64,000 nt of DNA from Mesorhizobium loti (GTDB lineage: Bacteria > Pseudomonadota > Alphaproteobacteria > Rhizobiales > Rhizobiaceae): positions 62,001 through 126,000 of the forward strand of contig NZ_PJRO01000011.1 of assembly GCF_002858745.1 (NCBI RefSeq), given 5' to 3'. Within the stretch, counting starts at the first letter, position 1. Each line of letters starts with the position of its first letter. Positions 15,262-26,856 of the stretch are shown piece by piece. Below the pieces are notes generated by a model. The model was not told the origin of the DNA. It saw nothing but the letters and a program-made list of their open reading frames with translations, and did no database searches. The translations under genes and the position numbers were made by a program.

Positions 15262-16329
15262 TCAGCCCTGCAACAGACCGATGATGTCGCGCACCGTCTT
15301 CATGTTGGCCTCGGCCAATACGCTGGCGCGTTCGCCGCCATTGCGCAGCACGCCATCGATATGGCCGGGATCGGCCATAAGGCGGCGCATCTCGTCGGCG
15401 ATGGGCGCCATCTTCTCGACGGCAAGGTCGGCGAGTGCCGGCTTGAACACCGAGAACTGCTGGCCGCCATACTCTTTCAGCACGGCTTCCTTGCTGGTGT
15501 CGGCGAGCCCGGCATAGATGCCGACGAGGTTTTCCGCTTCCGGACGGGCGGCCAGGCCGCCGATTTCGGAGGGCAGCGCCTCGGGATCCGTCTTCGCCTT
15601 CTTGATCTTCTTCGAGATCGTGTCGGCGTCGTCGGTCAGGTTGATGCGCGACAGGTCCGACGGGTCCGATTTAGACATCTTCTTGGAACCGTCGCGCAGG
15701 CTCATGATGCGTGCGGCCGGCCCGCCGATGACCGGCTCGGTCAGCGGGAAGAAGCCGTTCACCGTTTCGTCGCCCATTTGGATTTCCACGCCGACGCCGA
15801 GCTCGGCGATGCGGTGGGAAAAGTCGTTGTTGAACTTCTGGGCGATGTCGCGGGTGAGCTCGAGATGCTGCTTCTGGTCGTCGCCCACCGGCACATGGGT
15901 GGCGCGGTAGACCAGGATGTCGGCTGCCATCAGGCTCGGATAGGCGAGCAGGCCCAGCGAGGCATTCTCGCGGTCCTTGCCGGCCTTGTCCTTGAACTGC
16001 GTCATGCGGTTCATCCAGCCGATGCGCGCCACGCAGTTGAACACCCAGGCAAGCTCGGCGTGCTGCATCACACGGCTCTGGTTGAAGACGATGTGTTTGG
16101 CGGGGTCGATGCCGGCGGCAAGGAAGGCGGCGGTGATCTGCCGGGTCTGGTCCTTGAGGTCCTCGTGCACGAGCTGGGCGGTCAGCGAATGCAGGTCGAC
16201 GACGCAATAGATGCAGTCCATCGTGTCCTGCAGAGCAACGAACTTCCGGATCGCGCCGAGATAGTTGCCGAGGTGGAGATTGCCGGTCGGCTGGACGCCG
16301 GAAAAGATAAGCGGTTTGAAGGCGGTCAT
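15262..16329 (-). CDS. trpS: Tryptophan--tRNA ligase
   Basis: A 355-residue class I synthetase that charges tRNA-Trp. The HIGH-equivalent PTGNLHLGNYLGA is at residues 14-26 and the KMSKS loop is intact as KKMSKSDPS. The start at ATG 16329 (MTAFKPLIFSGVQ) is supported by AGGAAA upstream; the longer frame adds 29 unrelated residues. In related genomes trpS lies directly after murJ; here about 3.2 kb of other genes separate them. It is followed by uspA. Confidence 0.96.
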   Translation of the reverse strand: MTAFKPLIFSGVQPTGNLHLGNYLGAIRKFVALQDTMDCIYCVVDLHSLTAQLVHEDLKDQTRQITAAFLAAGIDPAKHIVFNQSRVMQHAELAWVFNCVARIGWMNRMTQFKDKAGKDRENASLGLLAYPSLMAADILVYRATHVPVGDDQKQHLELTRDIAQKFNNDFSHRIAELGVGVEIQMGDETVNGFFPLTEPVIGGPAARIMSLRDGSKKMSKSDPSDLSRINLTDDADTISKKIKKAKTDPEALPSEIGGLAARPEAENLVGIYAGLADTSKEAVLKEYGGQQFSVFKPALADLAVEKMAPIADEMRRLMADPGHIDGVLRNGGERASVLAEANMKTVRDIIGLLQG

Positions 16330-16450
16330 GGTGGTTTCCTTGGCTTGTGGAGGGCCGTTTCGCGCGCGGCGAAATTTCGGACGGCGCGTTATGGACGAAG
16401 CGGGCTTCGCGTTCAAGGGGCGGCAATTGGGGAGTTGCAGGGAGCGGGAG

Positions 16451-17650
16451 CTAACCCTCGGCCGTAATCACCCGGTGGCGACCGGCACTTGCCTTGCGGT
16501 GATCCGGCAGGCCGATAAGAACACGATAGGGCGCGGGCCAGAGGTCGGCGAGCATGGCGGCAAGCAGTGACCAGACTGCGGTGATCGCGATCACCAGGGC
16601 AAGTTTGCTCCACAGCGACAGGCCGAGCGGTAGAACATAATACAGTGCCATCACCACGAAGGTCTGATGGACGATGTAGAGCGGGAAGATCTTGGCGTTA
16701 AGCCAGGTGAGTACGGCGCTCTTGCGGTTCAAGTGGAGCGCGGCGAAGCCGATGGCGGCGAGGATCATCGCCCAGGCCAGCGAGAAGGTCAGTGCCTTGT
16801 AGAACGTCATCTGCATGCCGCCGGTTTCGCCGCCGACGCCGGCGGCCTTGCTCACCCAGGAGTAACGCCAGAGACAAACGGTCAGACTGGCGGCAAGCGC
16901 AAGGCTCAGCCAGCGTTTCGCGACGATGGTCGGGACCACGGCCTGATGATGCTTGGCGACAAGAAAACCCAGGCCGAACCAGCTTGCCCACACCGCAAAC
17001 CAGGCGCCGTCATTGTAGAGAACATTGGTTTCGCGCGGGAAGAACGGCAGGAAGATCAGGTGCAGCACCAGCGGCAACAGCACGAACAGGTAGATCGCCG
17101 GCGTGCGTGCTGTCCGCTCGAACCAGTCTGCCAACCCGCGGCCTGAGGAATGGGTGAGCTGCAAGAAGATCGGCGTGCAGATAACCGTCATCACCAGCAG
17201 GTAAGCGACGAACCACATATGCGCCCAGGAAAAGTTGCCGGTAGGGTAGCGGCCTTCGGTGAAATAGCGCGTCACCCAGAATTCCAGCAGCGAGCCCTGA
17301 AAGCGGCCGTCAAGCAGGCGCTCGTACCAGACCTGCGGCACGATGATCACGCACATGGCAAAGATCAGCGGCAGGAACAGCCGCACGAAGCGGCCCTTCA
17401 GGAACTCGAAAGCCGTCTGCGAGCGGAAGGCGAACCATGTGCCCATGCCGGAGACGAAAAACAGCAGCGCCAGCCTCCACGCGCGGGGAAACAGCGTTAT
17501 CAATGACAGCGTCTGGCTCTTCTCGGGGCTGTTGAACAGCCAGTCGAGATCATAGAGAAACGCCGCCGACGAGTGGTAGAGGATGAGCAGGCCGAATGCG
17601 AGGACGCGCAGGGCGTCCACATAGTAGAGGCGATGGCCGGTTGGCTGCAT
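16451..17650 (-). CDS. Acyltransferase family 3 membrane protein
   Basis: A 399-residue integral membrane protein of the Acyl_transf_3 family (OafA, OpgC/MdoC, NodX relatives). It begins with RLYYVDALRVLAFGLLILYHSSAAF, which contains the arginine and histidine typical of the first helix, and about ten transmembrane segments follow. Members transfer acetyl or succinyl groups to glycans such as periplasmic glucans, O-antigen or Nod factor. I start at ATG 17650, where homology starts. It is divergent from the ECF sigma gene and lies in the block that splits trpS from murJ. Its acceptor cannot be predicted. Confidence 0.85.
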   Translation of the reverse strand: MQPTGHRLYYVDALRVLAFGLLILYHSSAAFLYDLDWLFNSPEKSQTLSLITLFPRAWRLALLFFVSGMGTWFAFRSQTAFEFLKGRFVRLFLPLIFAMCVIIVPQVWYERLLDGRFQGSLLEFWVTRYFTEGRYPTGNFSWAHMWFVAYLLVMTVICTPIFLQLTHSSGRGLADWFERTARTPAIYLFVLLPLVLHLIFLPFFPRETNVLYNDGAWFAVWASWFGLGFLVAKHHQAVVPTIVAKRWLSLALAASLTVCLWRYSWVSKAAGVGGETGGMQMTFYKALTFSLAWAMILAAIGFAALHLNRKSAVLTWLNAKIFPLYIVHQTFVVMALYYVLPLGLSLWSKLALVIAITAVWSLLAAMLADLWPAPYRVLIGLPDHRKASAGRHRVITAEG

Positions 17651-17775
17651 GGTGAAGACTCCAGCACAAGGCCGCCTGCCGGAGGGCAGTTTCGCGCGCG
17701 ATTGTACCCTTGCTTGGTTAAGAAAGCAGCAAACGGGAAATCGCCTGGGTGGCATTGCAATTTTGCTACCAGAGC

Positions 17776-17801
17776 GGGAACCTTATCGCAGTTTCGCCAT
17801 C
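17776..17801 (+). promoter_or_regulatory. ECF-type promoter of the sigma gene
   Basis: GGGAAC (17776-17781), a 16-nt spacer and CATC (17798-17801). GGAAC is a usual ECF -35. The identical arrangement occurs before the DUF4142 gene, which suggests both are read by this sigma factor. The motif ends 25 nt before the sigma ATG. Confidence 0.6.
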
Positions 17802-17826
17802 TGACTTCCAAAGGAAGGAGGTCTCG

Positions 17827-18519
17827 ATGCAGTCCGCCAGATCCGTATTGATGCCCGCCAGTGCTGCGAGCGATGTTGACTTGGTGCGAGGTGCACTGGC
17901 GCGCGAGGCCACCGCCTTCCGCGCCATCATGACACGATACAACCAGCGGCTCTATCGGCTCGCGCGCTCTATCCTGCGCAATGACACGGAAGCCGAGGAT
18001 GTCGTACAGGAAGCCTATCTGCGCGCCTTCGCCAACCTCGCCGGTTTCCGGGGCGATTCCTCCCTGGCGACCTGGCTGTCGCGCATCGTCATCAACGAGG
18101 CGCTCGGCCGCCTGCGCAAGACCCGTCGCGCCGAAATGGTACCCCTGCCCGCCGAGGAGGCCGGCGCGGCCCGGATCATTCCCTTTCCCTTCAACGCGAG
18201 TCCAGGCGACCCGGAACGAAACATGGCCCAGAGAGAGATCCTGCGGTTTGTCGAACAGGCCACCGACAGCCTTCCCGAAACCTTCCGTTTGGTTTTCGTC
18301 GCGCGCGTCATTGAAGGACTAAGCGTGGAAGAGACTGCCGACTTGCTCGACATAAGGCCCGAAACCGTCAAAACGCGCCTGCACCGTGCTCGCAAGCTGC
18401 TGCGCGCGCGGCTCGACGCGCAGATCGGGCCGGTGCTGCTCGGGGCATTTCCCTTTGCGGGCCACCGCTGCGAGCGCATGACCGAAGTGATGATGAAGCG
18501 GCTCGCATTTCCCGGCTGA
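17827..18519 (+). CDS. ECF RNA polymerase sigma factor
   Basis: A 230-residue sigma-70 family factor of the extracytoplasmic type. Region 2 includes RLARSILRNDTEAEDVVQEA and FRGDSSLATWLSRIVINEAL; region 4 has GLSVEETADLLDIRPETVKT followed by RLHRARKLLRARL. A C-terminal tail with a conserved-looking Cys (FAGHRCERM) follows. AAGGAAGGAGG precedes the ATG at 17827. No anti-sigma factor is encoded beside it. The downstream DUF4142 and cupredoxin genes and a shared promoter motif suggest that they are its targets. It lies in the block inserted between trpS and murJ. Confidence 0.9.
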   Translation: MQSARSVLMPASAASDVDLVRGALAREATAFRAIMTRYNQRLYRLARSILRNDTEAEDVVQEAYLRAFANLAGFRGDSSLATWLSRIVINEALGRLRKTRRAEMVPLPAEEAGAARIIPFPFNASPGDPERNMAQREILRFVEQATDSLPETFRLVFVARVIEGLSVEETADLLDIRPETVKTRLHRARKLLRARLDAQIGPVLLGAFPFAGHRCERMTEVMMKRLAFPG

Positions 18520-18538
18520 CGTTTTCGTGGGCCACCGC

Positions 18539-18564
18539 GGGAACGTTTTGTCGCGTGGTTCATC
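18539..18564 (+). promoter_or_regulatory. ECF-type promoter of the DUF4142 gene
   Basis: GGGAAC (18539-18544), 16 nt, then CATC (18561-18564). Core and spacing are identical to the motif upstream of the sigma gene, while the spacers differ. It ends 58 nt before the DUF4142 ATG. Confidence 0.6.
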
Positions 18565-18622
18565 CAATGGATGTCGAACCGAAATGCTCGACTTTGCGGG
18601 CATGAAAACAGGAGTTCATCCG

Positions 18623-19147
18623 ATGACCACGAGATTGTCTATGGCGTTCATCGCCGTCCTGATCCTTGGCGCGACTGGAGTCGCGAGAGCGGCGGACAAG
18701 CCGACCGATCCCCAGATCGCCCATATCGCCTACACCGCAGGTGCGCTCGATGTCGATATGGCCAAGCTGGCCATTTCCAAATCCAAGAACAAGGATGTCG
18801 TGGGTTTTGCCAACGACATGGTGCGTGACCACGAAGCGGTGAACGTACAGGCGCTCGACCTCGTCAAAAAGCTCAAGGTGACGCCGGAGGACAATGCCAC
18901 CAGCACGGCGCTGACCGAGGCGACCGCTGCCGAGAAGACCAAGCTCGAAAGGCTCGAAGGTGCTGCTTTCGACAAGGCCTATGTCGCCAACGAGGTTGCC
19001 TATCACAAGCAGGTCAACGCCGCGCTGGAGACGGTGTTGATTCCGTCAGCGCAGAATGCCGAACTCAAGAGCCTGCTGGAAACCGGGTTGAAGATATTTC
19101 AAGGCCACGAACAGCATGCCGAGATGGTTGCGGCCGGGCTGAATTAG
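18623..19147 (+). CDS. DUF4142 domain exported protein
   Basis: A 174-residue protein. A Sec signal peptide (MTTRLSMAFIAVLILGATG then VARA) is followed by a four-helix, ferritin-like DUF4142 domain: DPQIAHIAYTAGALDVDMAK, then VGFANDMVRDHEAVN, then VAYHKQVNAALETVLIPSAQ. The domain's biochemical role is not established. I place the start at ATG 18623, with AGGAG 9 nt before; an in-frame ATG at 18602 would spoil the signal peptide. It is followed 8 nt later by a cupredoxin gene and is preceded by an ECF promoter motif. A periplasmic stress or metal-related role is a guess from these neighbours. Confidence 0.87.
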   Translation: MTTRLSMAFIAVLILGATGVARAADKPTDPQIAHIAYTAGALDVDMAKLAISKSKNKDVVGFANDMVRDHEAVNVQALDLVKKLKVTPEDNATSTALTEATAAEKTKLERLEGAAFDKAYVANEVAYHKQVNAALETVLIPSAQNAELKSLLETGLKIFQGHEQHAEMVAAGLN

Positions 19148-19155
19148 GATCGGCC

Positions 19156-19476
19156 ATGTCCGCACATTGTCACCTTCTCCCGGCTTTGGCGCTGGCACTC
19201 GGCATGGGCGCATTTTCAGCGCGTGCCGAGACGATAACCGTCACGATCGAAAAGATGGCATTTTCTCCGGCTGAAATCAGCGCCAGCGTGGGAGATACCG
19301 TCCAATGGGTGAACAAGGACACGTTCGCTCATACCGCCACGGTGAAGGGAGAATGGGAAGTGATGTTTCCCGTCGCGAAATCGGGAAGCATCGTTTTGGA
19401 TAAGGCTGGCACCCTCGCCTATTTCTGTCGGTTCCATCCGAACATGAAGGGCAGGATTACCGTCTCCGCTCCCTGA
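19156..19476 (+). CDS. Cupredoxin (plastocyanin/amicyanin-like), periplasmic
   Basis: A 106-residue blue-copper protein. The signal peptide ends in FSARA. The copper ligands are visible: His in DTFAHTATVK, then Cys-His-Met in YFCRFHPNMKGRI, the type 1 site. It may carry electrons or bind copper in the periplasm. It follows the DUF4142 gene by 8 nt, so both are in the ECF operon. The gene is small compared with pseudoazurin and close to amicyanin in length. A partner oxidase or dehydrogenase is not seen in the window, so its redox partner is unknown. Confidence 0.88.
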   Translation: MSAHCHLLPALALALGMGAFSARAETITVTIEKMAFSPAEISASVGDTVQWVNKDTFAHTATVKGEWEVMFPVAKSGSIVLDKAGTLAYFCRFHPNMKGRITVSAP

Positions 19477-19543
19477 CTGGCGAGATTGGATTTGAAGAGC
19501 TGAAGCCGATTGGACCGGCTTCGGCAACAATGGCGGTCCCGCC

Positions 19544-21142
19544 TCACTCCATGTCGGCGGGCGTCGTTGGTGTCTTGGTGCCGCCGCGCTTGATGTTGCG
19601 GCGGATCATACCGAGATCGGCGCCGCCGATGGCAAACGCGACCACGAAATAGATCACGGCGCCGGCTGCACACAGCGCGGTCAATGTGATGGCCTTGGTC
19701 GCCAGATGCGAGGCCGACGACAGCTCCGTGGCAAACCAGCGTTCGCCAAAATAAAGCGCGACGCCCATCAGCACCGCCGCCAGCACCAGCCGGGGAATGC
19801 GCTTCAGCAGCGGGATGTCGCGGCCCCAATGGCCACGCTGGATCAGCACCGCAAGCAGCATGATGGCGTTGAGCCAGCCGGCGACGGCAGAAGCGACCGC
19901 GATGCCAGGCGCACCCATCGATGGAAACAAGGTGAGCGCGATGGCGATATTGACCACTACCGAGATCGCCGCGAAGATCATCGGCGTGCGCGTATCCTCA
20001 CGCGCGAAGTAGCCCGGCGTGAAGGCTTTGATCAGCACGAAGGCCGGCAGGCCGAGGCCGAAGATCGCCAGAATGGCGGCCACCGTTGGCGTCGAGTTGT
20101 TGGCGGCGAAGGCGCCGCGTTCATAGAGCAGCCGCACGATCGGGTCGGACATCACCAGCAATGCCGCCGCTGCCGGCAGCGTCATGAACAGCGTGAACTC
20201 GACCGAGCGGTTCTGCAGGTTGGCGGCTTCGATCATGTTGCCGGATTTCAGCGCGCGCGACAGCTCCGGCAGGAGCACGATCGCCACGGCGATGCCGACG
20301 ACGCCGAGCGGCAACTGGTAGACGCGGTCGGCATAGGCGAGCGACGAGACAGCGCTGTTCTGGCCGGACGCGATCGCCGTGCCGATCAGCTGGTTGATCT
20401 GGGTGATGCCGCCGGTGATCGCCGCCGGCAGCGCCAGCCACAGCAAGCGTTTGACGTTGGGCGTCATATGCGGCCGGCGAAAGCCGATGCGTATACCGGC
20501 GTTGCGAACGGCGATCCATACGATGGCGAGCTGAACGATACCGGCCGCCAGCACACCCCAGGCCAGCCCGTAGCCGACATAATGCGCGTCCTTGCCTTCA
20601 TGCCAGGCGTAGACGAGTACGGCGATGAGAATGATGTTGAGGAATACCGGCGCCACCGCGGCCGCGAAATAGCGGCGCAGCGAGTTCAGCATGCCGGCCA
20701 TCATGGCGCCGAGCGACATGCAGATGAGATAGGGGAACATGATGGTGGCGAGCCGCACCGTCACGTCAAACTTGCCTGGTATGTCGGCAAAACCCGGCGC
20801 CACCAGGTAGCGCACGATCAGTGGCATCGCCAGTTCCATGGCGATCGTCAGTGCCAGAAGCACCGAAAACAGCACGCCGAAGACCTCTTCGGAGAAGCGC
20901 TTGGCGCCGTCGATGCCGTGCGCCTCGATCTCCTTGGAAAACAGCGGCACGAAGGCGGCATTGAACGCGCCTTCGGCAAACAGCCGGCGGAAGGTATTGG
21001 GCAGCTGGAAAGCGGCGTTGAAGGCATCGGCGACAGGTCCGGTGCCGAGTGCCGCCGCCATGAACATTTCGCGTGTGAAGCCGAGGATACGGCTCATCAG
21101 CGTGCCCGAGGCAACAGTGGCGAATTTCTTGACGAGGCTCAT
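19544..21142 (-). CDS. murJ: Lipid II flippase MurJ
   Basis: A 532-residue polytopic membrane protein of the MOP superfamily, formerly MviN. It starts MSLVKKFATVASGTLMSRIL then GFTREMFMAAALG, and fourteen or so hydrophobic segments can be counted. The motif NTFRRLFAEGAFNAAFVPLF is conserved in MurJ. It moves lipid II across the inner membrane for peptidoglycan synthesis. glnD lies upstream in the same direction, as in other rhizobia. Downstream, the usual neighbour trpS has been displaced by the ECF block. A repeat fills the glnD-murJ gap. Confidence 0.95.
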   Translation of the reverse strand: MSLVKKFATVASGTLMSRILGFTREMFMAAALGTGPVADAFNAAFQLPNTFRRLFAEGAFNAAFVPLFSKEIEAHGIDGAKRFSEEVFGVLFSVLLALTIAMELAMPLIVRYLVAPGFADIPGKFDVTVRLATIMFPYLICMSLGAMMAGMLNSLRRYFAAAVAPVFLNIILIAVLVYAWHEGKDAHYVGYGLAWGVLAAGIVQLAIVWIAVRNAGIRIGFRRPHMTPNVKRLLWLALPAAITGGITQINQLIGTAIASGQNSAVSSLAYADRVYQLPLGVVGIAVAIVLLPELSRALKSGNMIEAANLQNRSVEFTLFMTLPAAAALLVMSDPIVRLLYERGAFAANNSTPTVAAILAIFGLGLPAFVLIKAFTPGYFAREDTRTPMIFAAISVVVNIAIALTLFPSMGAPGIAVASAVAGWLNAIMLLAVLIQRGHWGRDIPLLKRIPRLVLAAVLMGVALYFGERWFATELSSASHLATKAITLTALCAAGAVIYFVVAFAIGGADLGMIRRNIKRGGTKTPTTPADME

Positions 21143-21149
21143 GCGCCTT

Positions 21150-21279
21150 CCCTCCCCCCTGGGGGGAGGGTGGCCGCGTAGCGGTCGGGTGGGGTCCGTG
21201 CGGCAGTGCTCAACGTTATTGCGGTGCCCTCTGAGACGACCCCCTCTGTCGCCTTCGGCGACATCTCCCCCTCAAGCGG
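21150..21279. repeat. Hairpin-rich intergenic repeat between glnD and murJ
   Basis: It begins with CCCTCCCCCC-T-GGGGGGAGGG (21150-21170), then has a GTCGCCTTCGGCGAC hairpin (21248-21252 region) and ends with ATCTCCCC ... GGGGAGAT plus T-run (21253-21279). The sequence type is frequent between genes of Mesorhizobium, from memory. Its T-run is on the strand opposite to both flanking genes. Confidence 0.6.
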
Positions 21280-21299
21280 GGAGATTTTTCGAGCTCGTC

Positions 21300-24098
21300 T
21301 CATTCAGCCGCTGCTTTCGTCTTGGCCCGCCCGCCCTGGTGTCCCTCCAGCGTCGCTATCAGCCGCTCGCGGATGGTCTTCAGCCGGCTCTGGCTTTCGA
21401 TCTTCTGGTTGGTCAGGTCGGTGACGTAGAAGGTGTCGATCACTTTCTCGCCGAAGGTGGTGATATGCGCCGAGGCAATGTCGAGCGACAGGTCCGACAG
21501 CGTGCCGGTGATCTCGGACAGCAGGCCGGGCCGGTCCAGACCTTCGACTTCGATCACCGAAAAGCGGTTGGACAGCGCATTGCGGATTTCAGCACGCGGC
21601 TGGATGCGGAACGTCTTGGCACCGCGTTTCGGCTTGGTGCGCTTCTCGATCATTTCCGGCAACCAGGAGCGGCCGGACAACACGTCTTCGATCAGCTTGC
21701 CGACGCGTTCGCCGCGCCTGCGCTCATCTTCGTCGCGGTCGAATTCCCGGTTGATCAGGATCGTATCCAGCGCCCGCCCGTCAGCAGTGGTGAAGATCTG
21801 CGCGTCGACGATATTGCCGCCTGCCGCCGCGCACGCCCCCGCGATCACGGAAAGCAGGCGTGGATGGTCCTGAGCTAGCACCGTCACCTCGGTCACCGCC
21901 TCGAATTCGTGTGTCTTGACCATGGTGGCGAGTTTTTTGCCCGCGGCATCGGCCTCGCGCACGAAGGTGGCATGGCGCAGCTGATCCTTCAGATCGACGG
22001 TGAGCAGGTAGTTCTCATAGTGCAGTCCGACAACGCGCTTGCGTTCCTCCTGCGGCCAGTCTGACAAGGCCGCTTCCAGTTGCTCGCGGGCCGCCGCCGT
22101 GCGCTCGGCGCGCGACACTTCGGAGAAGCCGCCGGTCAAAAGCAGCTCCGTTTCGTAGTAGAGCGTGCGCAGCAGCTGGCCCTTCCAGCCGTTCCAGACA
22201 CCCGGGCCGACACCGCGGATATCGCAGACGGTGAGGATAAGCAGCATCTTCAGCCGCTCCACCGACTGCACGACATTGGCGAAATCCTCGATCGTCTTGC
22301 GGTCGTTCAGGTCGCGCGTCTGCGCCGTCATAGACATGACCAGATGGTTTTCCACCAGCCAGGCGACGGTTTCGGTGTCGGCGGTGGAAAGTCCCATATG
22401 CGGGCAGAGACGCCGCGCGATTTTCGCGCCGGCCTCGGAATGGTCCTCCGGCCGGCCCTTGGCGATGTCGTGCAGCAGAACGGCGACGTAAAGCGCCTCG
22501 CGCTGGGTCCTCAATTCGCCGATCAGCTTGTGCGAAAGCGGATGGATCTTCTCGCCACCACCGCGTTCGATCTCGGACAGCACGTCAATACAGCGCAGCA
22601 AATGCTCGTCCACCGTGTAGTGGTGATACATGTTGAATTGCATCATGGCGACGATCTTGCCGAAATCCGGGATCAGTTTGCCGAGCAGGCCGGCTTCGTT
22701 CATGCGGCGCAGGTTGAGTTCAGGCTGGCGGTCCGAGGTCAGGATGTCGAGGAACAACCGGTTTGCCTCGCGGTCGCGGCGCAGATTGCGGTCGACCAGC
22801 TTGAGCGAGCGTGTCACCAGCTTCAGCGCGTCCGGGTGGTATTCAAGCGCATGCCGGTCGGCGAACCAGAACAGCCGTAAGAGGTTCACCGGATCGCGGT
22901 CGAACACCGTGTTGTCGGCAATGTTGATGCGGTCGTTGTCGACGATGAAATCGGCAGTGCCGGCCAGCTTGCGGCGGCGGCGCGAGAAGGTGAGGAACAG
23001 ACGGTTGAAGCCGGAAACATGGCTGGCCTGTTCTTCTTCAAGCGCCGCGCAGAAGATGCGGGTGAGGTCGCCGACATCCTTGGCGACCAGGAAGTAGTGT
23101 TTCATGAAACGCTCGACCGCCGAAAGGCCGGGATGGCTCTTGTAGCCAAGCCGGTCGGCGATATCGCGCTGGATATCGAAATGCAGCCGCTCCTCGGCCT
23201 TGCCGGTCAGGAAATGCATATGGCAGCGCACAGCCCACAGGAAGTCTTCGGCCTTCTGGAACTGGTTGAACTCGTCGCTCGTGAACACGCCCTGGGCGAC
23301 CAATTCCTCCACCGTGCGCTCCCGGTAGAAATATTTGCCGATCCAGAACAGCGTCTGCAGATCGCGCAAACCACCCTTGCCGTCCTTGATGTTGGGCTCG
23401 ACCAGATAGCGGCTTTCGCCGCCCTTGCGGTGCCGTTCGTCGCGCTCCGCCAGCTTGGCCTGTGCGTATTCGGCGCCTGTATTGCGCACCACTTCGCGGT
23501 CGAAACGGGTGATCAGCTCGTCGCAGAGCGGTTTTTCGCCCCAGACGAAGCGGGCCTCCAGAACCGCGGTGCGGATCGTCATGTCCGACCGCGATAGCCT
23601 GAGGCACTCCTCGATGTTGCGGGTAGCATGGCCGACTTTCAGCCCCATGTCCCACAGCATGTAGAGCATGTATTCGACGATCTGCTCGCCCCACGGGGTC
23701 TGCTTGTAGGGCAGCAGGAAAAGCAGGTCGATGTCGGAACCCGGCGCCAGCGTGCCACGCCCGTAGCCGCCGACGGCGACGATTGCCATCCGCTCGGCGG
23801 CGGACGGGTTCTTGGCGCGATAGACATGGCTGACGGCGAAGTCGTAGAGCGCGGCGATGATCTCGTCCATCAGATGGGAGAGCCGGGCAGCACAGGCAGT
23901 GCCGCCGCCATCGTCCATCAACAGCCGTTCGGCGACCTTGCGGCCTTCCGCCATCCTGGCCTTGAGCAGTTTCAGCACGGCTGTGCGCACTGCTGTGCCG
24001 GATCCATCGCCGCTTGTCTCGGCGGTCAGCGCCGACAATTCCTCGCGCAGCAGCCTGCCGTCGATGATCTCGTCGAGCTTGAGGGGAATCTTCGCCAT
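21300..24098 (-). CDS. glnD: Bifunctional uridylyltransferase/uridylyl-removing enzyme
   Basis: A 932-residue sensor of nitrogen status that uridylylates or de-uridylylates the PII proteins in response to glutamine. Domains: nucleotidyltransferase GGYGRGTLAPGSDIDLLF (about residues 109-126), a GlnD middle region, an HD hydrolase domain with LLHDIAKGRPEDHS (about residue 505), and two ACT domains near the C-terminus (TVLAQDHPRLLSVIAGACAA and VEGLDRPGLLSEITGTLSDL). Full length for the family in rhizobia. It precedes murJ in the same direction. The copper ATPase promoter region is divergent from it. Confidence 0.97.
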   Translation of the reverse strand: MAKIPLKLDEIIDGRLLREELSALTAETSGDGSGTAVRTAVLKLLKARMAEGRKVAERLLMDDGGGTACAARLSHLMDEIIAALYDFAVSHVYRAKNPSAAERMAIVAVGGYGRGTLAPGSDIDLLFLLPYKQTPWGEQIVEYMLYMLWDMGLKVGHATRNIEECLRLSRSDMTIRTAVLEARFVWGEKPLCDELITRFDREVVRNTGAEYAQAKLAERDERHRKGGESRYLVEPNIKDGKGGLRDLQTLFWIGKYFYRERTVEELVAQGVFTSDEFNQFQKAEDFLWAVRCHMHFLTGKAEERLHFDIQRDIADRLGYKSHPGLSAVERFMKHYFLVAKDVGDLTRIFCAALEEEQASHVSGFNRLFLTFSRRRRKLAGTADFIVDNDRINIADNTVFDRDPVNLLRLFWFADRHALEYHPDALKLVTRSLKLVDRNLRRDREANRLFLDILTSDRQPELNLRRMNEAGLLGKLIPDFGKIVAMMQFNMYHHYTVDEHLLRCIDVLSEIERGGGEKIHPLSHKLIGELRTQREALYVAVLLHDIAKGRPEDHSEAGAKIARRLCPHMGLSTADTETVAWLVENHLVMSMTAQTRDLNDRKTIEDFANVVQSVERLKMLLILTVCDIRGVGPGVWNGWKGQLLRTLYYETELLLTGGFSEVSRAERTAAAREQLEAALSDWPQEERKRVVGLHYENYLLTVDLKDQLRHATFVREADAAGKKLATMVKTHEFEAVTEVTVLAQDHPRLLSVIAGACAAAGGNIVDAQIFTTADGRALDTILINREFDRDEDERRRGERVGKLIEDVLSGRSWLPEMIEKRTKPKRGAKTFRIQPRAEIRNALSNRFSVIEVEGLDRPGLLSEITGTLSDLSLDIASAHITTFGEKVIDTFYVTDLTNQKIESQSRLKTIRERLIATLEGHQGGRAKTKAAAE

Positions 24099-24196
24099 TG
24101 GCCTTTGATAGCGCCTTTCCGGCGGCGTCTATAGCCTGTTTTGACGGCTATGGGTATGGGCACGCGCCGGCCGGAACGTGTCCTGTAATTTGGCTC

Positions 24197-24227
24197 TTGA
24201 CCTTCCAGTTACTGGAAGCCCTATCTG
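24197..24227 (+). promoter_or_regulatory. CueR/MerR-type promoter of the copper ATPase
   Basis: The -35 TTGACC (24197-24202) and -10 TATCTG (24222-24227) are separated by 19 nt, the over-long spacing that MerR-family activators correct. The spacer carries a perfect dyad, CTTCCAGT-T-ACTGGAAG (24202-24218), which closely resembles known CueR sites (CCTTCC ... GGAAGG). It points at the ATPase start 33 nt downstream. Confidence 0.88.
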
Positions 24228-24260
24228 CGATTAAAAGCGGAAAATACAAGGGATTCGGCC

Positions 24261-26783
<2,523 letters not shown>

Positions 26784-26856
26784 TCCCTGCGGCATCCGCA
26801 CCTCTGGACGGAAGCCGGCACAGGCCCCAACTAGGGGCGGCAACAAGGAGACCCGA

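Noticed and set aside
19706..21181. 491-codon plus-strand frame opposite murJ
   Set aside because: Rich in Arg, His and Gln, typical of antisense to a hydrophobic membrane-protein gene in high-GC DNA.
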